Assembly: GCA_900553255.1 (NCBI GenBank)
Contig: USCI01000002.1
Span: 9,859 to 73,858 of the forward strand
Reading direction: 5' to 3'
DNA: 64,000 nt
Origin: an uncultured Oscillospiraceae bacterium
GTDB taxonomy: Bacteria; Bacillota; Clostridia; Oscillospirales; Acutalibacteraceae
The stretch's first letter is position 1; every line of letters starts with the position of its first letter. The notes beneath the pieces were generated by a model. It ran no database searches. It had not been told where the DNA came from and saw only the letters and a program-made list of their open reading frames with translations. Both the position numbers and the translations under genes were made by a program. Below, piece by piece: positions 59,125-64,000 of the stretch.

Positions 59125-62100
59125 TCAGCCGCGCTGCACCGTCAGGCGGATGCCGCCGTGGATGCCGCTGTCGATCAGGTTATACGCATCGGTCCAGCGC
59201 TCACCGGTCATGACAAAATGCTCCGGGCCGTAGGACGTATCGTACAGGGGGACGAGATGCAGCGGGCCAAAGGTGTTGCGGCGGGTGCCCACCAGTTCCA
59301 CCGTCAGCCGCTGCCCCTCCCGCAGCGCCTCGGTGACGTCCGCTTCATACGGCTCCCAGCCCACCCGGTCGAGCAGCCGGCCGTCGGCATACACCTTGAA
59401 CAGCGCACCGTGGAAGCTCTCCGGGGACAGCGTAATCCGGTCGCCCGGCGTCAGTTCCAGTCCGGACGGCAGGCCGGCGGGCAGCTCATAAAACACGCTG
59501 CCGGTATAAAACGGCAGGCGGTAATCCGCGAGATTGCCGAAACCGATGCGCTCCGGCAGGGCGGTGAGCGTCTTCCTGACGCCGTCGAGCGCCACGCCGA
59601 ACCGCCCGAGCAGGTACACCGCCTCCACATTGCTCGTGCGCCGGAACGCCGTTTTGACCGTCACCACATTCCGGCCGGGACGGAGCAGGGAAGGTTCGAG
59701 GGGCATGCGCTTAAAGGCGATATCCACCCAGAACCGGCCGGGGTCCGGGCAGTGCAGCGGTGTGCCGTTGAGCCGGTATTCGTTCCTCTCCGGCCGCTCG
59801 GCCGCCAGCGTCAGCGGCCCTTCCGGCAGCTCGTCGACAAAAAATTCGTATTCCAGCTCCAGTTCACCGTACACCTCGGCGTCAAAGCGCTTGGCGTACC
59901 AGGGCTGCAGCATCCCGCCGCCGCGGTGCTCGATGCCGACGAGATCCCGCACCGCCGCATCCACCCGGAGCACCTCCTGCGCCGGCTGCCATTCGCCGCC
60001 GCAGAACCGCCAGCGCGCAAAATCCAGCACGCAGGGGGTCTCCTCGCTCAGGCGGTACGCCACCGGCTCCCGCAGCACCACCTCTCCGGCGGGCCGCCGC
60101 TTCTCCTGCGGCGCGGCCGCTTCCGGCGCCGGCAGCAGCACAAAAGCCCGCGACCCGGCGGCATACAGCGAGGTGGAGATCTCCACCAGGCCGTCCCGGA
60201 AACGGGCCTGCGGCACGGCGTACCGCTTGCCGGTACGCAGATCCCATTCCTCCACCGCCGACGCGCCGCCGGCGTCCAGCGTCACGGTGACCTGCTCCCG
60301 CGGGCGTTCCCGGTCGGTATTCAGCACCACCGCAATCCGGCAGCCGGCCGCTTCGCACAGCCGCACCCGGCAGAACACCTGCGGGTCGGGTGTACCCTGC
60401 CCGGTGGAGACCGCCGTATGATACGCCGTAGCCCGCTGCACCGCTTCGGCCGCCGCCTCCGCCGGCACCGTGACCGCGCCGGCATGCGCGGCAAGCGCCG
60501 ACGGCACGTCCGACGGCTCCGCATTGAGATACGCCGGCGGATCCCCCGCGAAAATCACCGTTCCTCCCGCCTCCAGGAACGCGCTGAGCAGCGCGGCGGT
60601 GGAGGGGCGCATCGTAACCATACCGCTGACCACCACCACGCGGTAGGCCGCCCGGCCCACCCGCAGCACCGGCCGGCCGCCGGCCGTCTGCTCCACGGCG
60701 GCAAGGCGGGAAAGCATTTCCTCCTCGCCGTAATCAAAGTCGATCTGGCGGCCGGCGAGCTGCCCGAACAGCTCCGCATACTGCCGCTCGAGCGCGGACG
60801 CCGCCGGATCCGCGCTGTATATCCAGTTGGCCCAGCCGGCATACGCCTGGCACCAGACGCTTTCAATCGGGTTGAGCACCAGCACGTCGCAGGCCGGCTC
60901 CCCCTCGCTCATGAGCACGCCGAAACGGGCGAAATAGCTCTCCACCAGATCGTAATCCGCATACCACGGGGACTGGTGCAGGATACTGGCCGGGTAATCC
61001 CGCTTGGCTTCGCCCTCCATCGTATACCACGACAGGTGCGGGCAGCGCACGTTCACCCCGAACAGCGCCTGCCAGTCGCCCACCGCCTTATGCGAACGGA
61101 AATCCATCTGCCAGCCGGTGCAGCCGTACAGCTCGGACAGCCGCCAGGGCTTGCCGCACTGCCGGGCGGCGGAATCCAGCTGCTTGGCGACCCACCAGCA
61201 CCGGTTGCCCTCCCCGAGCACGTCGATGCCCGGATAGCCCATATGCTCATAAAACCGCATCAGCGAGCCGTTGGGCACCGTCTGGTTGACCAGCGAATCC
61301 TCATGCAGCACATGGCCGGTGAACACCATCCCGTTTTCCCGGCACCACCGGTCGATCGGCTCGGCGAACCGCTCGACAAACAGGCTGCAGCACAGGTCGA
61401 TATAGTCCCGCTTGACCGGCGCCACCGCGCGCCCCTCCGGCCGGTAAAACAGCTCCGGCAGCTTCGGCACCGGGTCATAGCCGTACCGCTTTTCAAACTC
61501 CGCGAACAGGTCGTCGGTATGGGAGACCGAGCACTTCATCACCCCGTCCTCCACCCGCCGGTCATCCAGCGTATGGCCGCGGTGGGGCTCGTCGGTAAAA
61601 ATGCCCTTTATGCTGCGGCCGAGGCGGTCCCCGCAGCGCTTTTTGTATTCCTCATGGGTCAGCTCCATAAACCGGCGAACGGCGGCGGTGCTCATGGTGT
61701 CGATATAGGTGGTGCCGTTATAGGTGCTCGAACAGGGATCCGGCTCCACGGTGAAGCACAGGATTTTCGGTTCGCCGGGGCCGTCCAGCGCCGCGGCCGC
61801 CGCGGCCGGATCCTCCCCGGGCTGCAGCTGCCGGCAGGCGTAAAGCGCCAGCCCGTCCAGCCGGGCGGCAAAAACGCACACCGCCGCATCCGTCCACGCA
61901 AAACGGGCCGGATCCATCTCCGCGAGCACCAGCGATTTCATCCGGTACTGCGGCTCCACCGTTACCTTGCCGCCGGCGCTGCCGCTCGGCCAGCGGTCCT
62001 CATCGTACAGCCACGCCTCCATGCCCAGCCGCTCGCCCTCGTCCGCGACCGCATTGATGAGGTCAAACCACTCGTCCCCCAGATATTCGGTCGCCAGCCC

Positions 62101-62283
62101 CGCACGGGAATGCATGAAAAATCCGCCGAAGCCCATTTCCTTGAGGACATGCACCTGACGGAGCAGCTCCTCCTTTTCCAGCTCGCCGTTCCACGACCAG
62201 AACGGCTTGCCGCGGTACGCCGCGCCCGGCTGTGCAAACCGGCCGGCCAGCTCCTGCCGACTGCTGTTTTCACGTTTCTCCAT
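59125..62283 (-). CDS. GH106-like glycosidase (alpha-L-rhamnosidase family)
   Basis: 1052 residues, no signal peptide. The N-terminal barrel shows the GH106-type pattern: PFWSWNGELEKEELLRQV, MGFGGFFMHSRAGLATEYLGDEWFDL, MEAWLYDEDRWPSGSAGG, IKGIFTDEPHRGHT, FTGHVLHEDSL and GYPGIDVLGEGN. The middle contains a flavodoxin-like stretch (VLRVGRAAYRVVVVSGMVTMRP, GGTVIFAGDPPAYL) and the end is beta-sandwich (LTVKTAFRRTSNVEAVYLLG, YTGSVFYEL). Known GH106 enzymes release alpha-L-rhamnose, but many relatives are untested. The ATG at 62283 has AAGGGG 8 bases upstream. It is transcribed alone. Confidence 0.85.
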   Translation of the reverse strand: MEKRENSSRQELAGRFAQPGAAYRGKPFWSWNGELEKEELLRQVHVLKEMGFGGFFMHSRAGLATEYLGDEWFDLINAVADEGERLGMEAWLYDEDRWPSGSAGGKVTVEPQYRMKSLVLAEMDPARFAWTDAAVCVFAARLDGLALYACRQLQPGEDPAAAAAALDGPGEPKILCFTVEPDPCSSTYNGTTYIDTMSTAAVRRFMELTHEEYKKRCGDRLGRSIKGIFTDEPHRGHTLDDRRVEDGVMKCSVSHTDDLFAEFEKRYGYDPVPKLPELFYRPEGRAVAPVKRDYIDLCCSLFVERFAEPIDRWCRENGMVFTGHVLHEDSLVNQTVPNGSLMRFYEHMGYPGIDVLGEGNRCWWVAKQLDSAARQCGKPWRLSELYGCTGWQMDFRSHKAVGDWQALFGVNVRCPHLSWYTMEGEAKRDYPASILHQSPWYADYDLVESYFARFGVLMSEGEPACDVLVLNPIESVWCQAYAGWANWIYSADPAASALERQYAELFGQLAGRQIDFDYGEEEMLSRLAAVEQTAGGRPVLRVGRAAYRVVVVSGMVTMRPSTAALLSAFLEAGGTVIFAGDPPAYLNAEPSDVPSALAAHAGAVTVPAEAAAEAVQRATAYHTAVSTGQGTPDPQVFCRVRLCEAAGCRIAVVLNTDRERPREQVTVTLDAGGASAVEEWDLRTGKRYAVPQARFRDGLVEISTSLYAAGSRAFVLLPAPEAAAPQEKRRPAGEVVLREPVAYRLSEETPCVLDFARWRFCGGEWQPAQEVLRVDAAVRDLVGIEHRGGGMLQPWYAKRFDAEVYGELELEYEFFVDELPEGPLTLAAERPERNEYRLNGTPLHCPDPGRFWVDIAFKRMPLEPSLLRPGRNVVTVKTAFRRTSNVEAVYLLGRFGVALDGVRKTLTALPERIGFGNLADYRLPFYTGSVFYELPAGLPSGLELTPGDRITLSPESFHGALFKVYADGRLLDRVGWEPYEADVTEALREGQRLTVELVGTRRNTFGPLHLVPLYDTSYGPEHFVMTGERWTDAYNLIDSGIHGGIRLTVQRG

Positions 62284-62315
62284 CACCGACACCCCTTTTC
62301 CGGTTATCTGCGGTC

Positions 62316-62344
62316 ATTATACCCGATCCGCTCCCCGCCGGCAA
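62316..62344 (-). promoter_or_regulatory. Promoter of the GH106-like gene
   Basis: Minus-strand TTGCCG (62344-62339), 17-base spacer, perfect TATAAT (62321-62316), 33 bases before the start codon. Confidence 0.7.
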
Positions 62345-62471
62345 TCCCGTATCGAGTACAAATGGGTGGTCTTTTTGGGGGGATGCGGCATATGCCGGGG
62401 CAGGGAGTTGCCCGTTCTTGTACCTTTTCGATCACAAAACGTGAATTGTTTGCGCATCGTAAAGAGGGATA

Positions 62472-62500
62472 TTGACTTTTCGTATTACGTATATTATATT
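62472..62500 (+). promoter_or_regulatory. Promoter of RHH gene 1
   Basis: TTGACT (62472-62477), 17-base spacer, TATATT (62495-62500). The spacer carries CGTA-T-TACG (62481-62489), a short palindrome in the place where genes 2 and 3 have their inverted repeats. Confidence 0.65.
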
Positions 62501-62529
62501 GTTGTCAGGACATAAAGTGAGGTGATAAT

Positions 62530-62718
62530 TTGAGTCCGAGTACCGGGAGACCGCCTTCCAACAACCCAAGGCAGTGGACAGTCGAAACACGGTTGACCCG
62601 CGAAGAGCTCGAAAAGCTCGATTTCTGCTGCCGGGAAACCGGAAAGACGCGGTCGGAGGTCATCCGGGAGGGCATTGACAAGGCCTATGCCCGCCTGAAG
62701 GCTTCCGCAAAAAAGTGA
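62530..62718 (+). CDS. Ribbon-helix-helix (CopG/Arc-like) protein 1
   Basis: 62 residues, TTG start behind GAGGTG. N-terminal GRPPSNNPR arm, DNA-contact strand QWTVETRLT, then two helices (REELEKLDFCCRETG; RSEVIREGIDKAYARLKAS). Family members bind DNA as dimers and commonly repress their own promoter. Residues 23-62 equal those of protein 3 (63320-63508), while the contact strand differs. No toxin or other partner follows; a terminator does. Confidence 0.85.
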   Translation: MSPSTGRPPSNNPRQWTVETRLTREELEKLDFCCRETGKTRSEVIREGIDKAYARLKASAKK

Positions 62719-62730
62719 TTTTTGATTGAC

Positions 62731-62780
62731 AAAAAGGGCCCTCGGAGTTTCTTAACTAAAAGTCTCCGATGGCCTTTTTT
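62731..62780 (+). terminator. Terminator of RHH gene 1
   Basis: Stem of AAAAAGGGCC and TCGGAG against CTCCGA and GGCCTTTTTT, closed by a loop of about 14 bases and ending in a T-run. Confidence 0.85.
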
Positions 62781-62819
62781 GATGTGTTGTGAAATTATTT
62801 TGCAACACCAATATTTATC

Positions 62820-62849
62820 TTGACTTTTATGCGTATAATAATCTATTAT
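62820..62849 (+). promoter_or_regulatory. Promoter of RHH gene 2
   Basis: TTGACT (62820-62825), 18-base spacer, TATTAT (62844-62849). Confidence 0.6.
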
Positions 62850-62865
62850 ATAGATGCGCATAAAA
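62825..62865. promoter_or_regulatory. Inverted-repeat operator of RHH gene 2
   Basis: Perfect 9-bp arms TTTTATGCG (62825-62833) and CGCATAAAA (62857-62865) flank the -10 element, as expected for a self-repressing RHH protein. Confidence 0.6.
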
Positions 62866-62878
62866 GTGAGGTGATGAT

Positions 62879-63061
62879 GTGGCGCAGAAAAAGATTGGTC
62901 GTCCGCTATCCGGTGAAAAACCTCTGAAAGACCGTATTTTTGTTTTGGTTGATGATGAGACACAACAAAAGCTCGCGTTCTGCAAGCAGACGCTCAAGAC
63001 CACAATCTCGGATGTTGTCCGCCGGGGAATTGACCGGATATATGATGACCTGAAAAAGTGA
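62879..63061 (+). CDS. Ribbon-helix-helix (CopG/Arc-like) protein 2
   Basis: 60 residues, GTG start with GAGGTG just upstream. GRPLSGEKPLKD arm, contact strand RIFVLVDDE, helices TQQKLAFCKQTLK and ISDVVRRGIDRIYDDLKK. It is a more distant relative of proteins 1 and 3 with the same layout. Monocistronic. Confidence 0.82.
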   Translation: MAQKKIGRPLSGEKPLKDRIFVLVDDETQQKLAFCKQTLKTTISDVVRRGIDRIYDDLKK

Positions 63062-63112
63062 AGGAAGCGGCGCCTGGCTTTGTTAGCCAACACCGCTTTT
63101 ACAAAATCCATC

Positions 63113-63146
63113 CCGGTTTTCCTGCGGAAAACCGGATTTATTTTTT
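63113..63146 (+). terminator. Terminator of RHH gene 2
   Basis: Perfect 10-bp stem CCGGTTTTCC/GGAAAACCGG with a 3-base loop, then ATTTATTTTTT. Confidence 0.9.
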
Positions 63147-63260
63147 CTGGGACAAGCGATCTTAAAACAGATCAATGAGCGCAAAAGCAGGGAATACATA
63201 GGACTTTTGTGTTTTTATGCTCACTATTTGTGAATTGTTTGCACATCGTAAAGAGGGATA

Positions 63261-63289
63261 TTGACTTTTCATCCGTATAAAAATATAAT
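63261..63289 (+). promoter_or_regulatory. Promoter of RHH gene 3
   Basis: TTGACT (63261-63266), 17-base spacer, perfect TATAAT (63284-63289). Confidence 0.75.
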
Positions 63290-63301
63290 AAATATACGGA
63301 T
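63271..63301. promoter_or_regulatory. Inverted-repeat operator of RHH gene 3
   Basis: Perfect 9-bp arms ATCCGTATA (63271-63279) and TATACGGAT (63293-63301) embrace the -10 element. The half-site differs from that of genes 1 and 2. Confidence 0.6.
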
Positions 63302-63319
63302 AAAAAGTGAGGTGATGAA

Positions 63320-63508
63320 TTGAGTCCGCGTACAGGAAGACCGCCTTCCGACAACCCAAGGCTGATGCGGGTGGAAACCAAGATGACCCGCGAAGAGCTC
63401 GAAAAGCTCGATTTCTGCTGCCGGGAAACCGGAAAGACGCGGTCGGAGGTCATCCGGGAGGGTATTGACAAGGCCTATGCCCGCCTGAAGGCTTCCGCAA
63501 AAAAGTGA
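63320..63508 (+). CDS. Ribbon-helix-helix (CopG/Arc-like) protein 3
   Basis: 62 residues, TTG start behind GAGGTG. Same as protein 1 except for residue 4 (Arg for Ser), 11 (Asp for Asn), and the DNA-contact strand (LMRVETKMT in place of QWTVETRLT). The helices are identical. This is what a duplicated repressor with a changed DNA preference would look like. Confidence 0.85.
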   Translation: MSPRTGRPPSDNPRLMRVETKMTREELEKLDFCCRETGKTRSEVIREGIDKAYARLKASAKK

Positions 63509-63509
63509 A

Positions 63510-63548
63510 GGAAGCAGCGCACCCCCATCACAAAGAAACGCTGCTTCC
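63510..63548 (+). terminator. Hairpin behind RHH gene 3
   Basis: Perfect 10-bp stem GGAAGCAGCG/CGCTGCTTCC with a 19-base loop; no T-run follows, so termination may rely on the next hairpin. Confidence 0.55.
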
Positions 63549-63571
63549 CCCACACACAGCCGTTCCGAAAA

Positions 63572-63614
63572 AGAACCGGCCGTATAAATTATACACGATA
63601 CGGCCAGTTCTTTC
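63572..63614 (+). terminator. Second hairpin terminator behind RHH gene 3
   Basis: Stem AGAAC-GGCCGTAT against ATACGGCC-GTTCT with one mismatch, followed by TTTC. Confidence 0.65.
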
Positions 63615-63652
63615 AAGGGGGCTGTGAAAACAAGGGGAAGGAGGATCTGCCA

Positions 63653-63931
63653 ATGGATTCCCTGCTCAATGCCCTGTACAACGGTGAACTCGCCCCCGCC
63701 GATCTGGCGCCGCCGAAGGATCCCGAATACCGCGCCGCCGTCGAGAAACGGCAGGAGCTGACCAAACAGCTGCTGAGCGTGCTTTCGGCCGAAGACGCCG
63801 CGCGTCTCGACGATCTGGAAAGCATGTACGGGCTCGCCGGCCATTTTGAAAGCCGGCAGGCGTTCAGCTCCGGTTTTTGTCTGGGTATTCGGCTGCTGTA
63901 CGAGGCCTTTACCGGACGAATCTCCCCCTGA
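63653..63931 (+). CDS. DUF6809-type small protein
   Basis: 92 residues, ATG behind GAAGGAGG. The pattern fits DUF6809 proteins: LLNALYNGELAPADLAPPKDPEYRAAV at the start, a helical middle with a Leu-rich heptad-like run, and EAF-type ending RQAFSSGFCLGIRLLYEAF. Small acidic cytoplasmic protein of unknown function, frequent in Clostridia. It has no visible link to the glycan genes. Confidence 0.75.
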   Translation: MDSLLNALYNGELAPADLAPPKDPEYRAAVEKRQELTKQLLSVLSAEDAARLDDLESMYGLAGHFESRQAFSSGFCLGIRLLYEAFTGRISP

Positions 63932-63980
63932 ACAGGAATGCCCGAAGCGCTTTCTTGTCAGCCGATCAGAAAACCGGCCC

Positions 63981-64000
63981 GCCGTCCCCAAAGGGACGGC
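63981..64000 (+). terminator. Hairpin at the window end
   Basis: Perfect stem GCCGTCCC/GGGACGGC with a CAAA loop, 49 bases past the DUF6809 stop. A T-run would lie beyond the window, so it is unconfirmed. Confidence 0.5.

Larger units (their letters stand above)
62441..62718. repeat. Direct repeat, copy 1 (promoter plus RHH gene)
   Basis: Shares gtgaattgtttgc.catcg and aaagagggatattgactttt with copy 2 (63229-63508), and the last 124 bases of the gene differ by a single silent base. The part between (operator and codons 4-22) has diverged. Confidence 0.85.
63229..63508. repeat. Direct repeat, copy 2 (promoter plus RHH gene)
   Basis: Partner of 62441-62718; see there. Ends with the identical gene 3' end. 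Confidence 0.85.

Noticed and set aside
59044..62475. A 1143-codon plus-strand open frame opposite the GH106-like gene
   Set aside because: It is an arginine/histidine/proline-rich antisense shadow produced by the high GC third positions of 59125-62283; it has no ribosome site and no recognisable domain.
62530..63508. RHH genes as antitoxins of toxin-antitoxin pairs
   Set aside because: Each gene is followed at once by a terminator and no toxin-sized frame lies in the same transcript.

Overview
The window comes from a GC-rich (about 60% by eye) low-abundance-type Bacillota, most likely a gut Clostridia/Oscillospirales species. The evidence is the Shine-Dalgarno-rich gene starts, lipoprotein signal peptides, sigma-A promoters of the TTGACA/TATAAT type, single-membrane surface anchors, AraC/cupin regulators and a small DUF6809-type protein. 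The species is inference; no rRNA or tRNA gene was seen. Nearly the whole window (116-62283) is one glycan-use region, and no mobile-element gene, CRISPR array or phage gene was recognised.

Layout. 116-1000 is a stand-alone AraC regulator with its own promoter. 1281-25732 is a minus-strand run (cassette A): GH3 beta-glucosidase, AraC regulator, Gfo/Idh/MocA dehydrogenase, lipoprotein SBP, two CBM surface proteins, a 960-residue CBM-SBP chimera, a permease pair, NHL-propeller membrane protein, Yip1 membrane protein, DUF5696 lipoprotein, a second permease pair, two wall/membrane-anchored TIM-barrel proteins and a sugar isomerase/epimerase, ending at a hairpin at 1240-1269. 26301-50712 is a second minus-strand run (cassette B): two 'WDEP' TIM-barrel lipoproteins, NHL protein, DUF5696 protein, permease pair, PHP-domain protein, SBP with C-terminal CBM, two CBM surface proteins, a second 960-residue CBM-SBP chimera, a second permease pair, Yip1 protein, then GH20, amino-sugar kinase, murQ and a cytoplasmic DEP-type protein, ending at two strong terminators (26076-26220). 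51079-51954 is an AraC regulator lying between cassette B and a plus-strand operon (52455-59066: DEP protein, DUF4838/GH20-like enzyme, ADP-ribosylglycohydrolase-like enzyme, DEP lipoprotein). 59125-62283 is a GH106-like glycosidase with its own promoter. 62530-63931 holds three tiny ribbon-helix-helix repressors, each with its own promoter and terminator, and a DUF6809 protein.

How it may work. Cassettes A and B are two versions of the same machine: two permease pairs, a conventional and a chimeric CBM-bearing binding protein, CBM surface proteins, an NHL propeller on a membrane stalk, a Yip1 protein and a DUF5696 protein. No ABC ATPase is encoded here, so the eight permeases presumably share an MsmX-type ATPase from elsewhere. 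Lipid-anchored or surface TIM-barrel proteins would cut glycans outside; GH3, GH20, DUF4838, GH106, ADP-ribosylglycohydrolase-like and DEP-type proteins without signal peptides would finish the oligosaccharides inside. The GH20-kinase-MurQ tail points to amino sugars (GlcNAc/MurNAc) for cassette B. The two promoters on either side of the 51079-51954 AraC gene share a GCATTTTCG-N17-TATAAT core and the same CAAA(A)TA direct repeats, which suggests one regulator controls both cassette B and the plus-strand operon.
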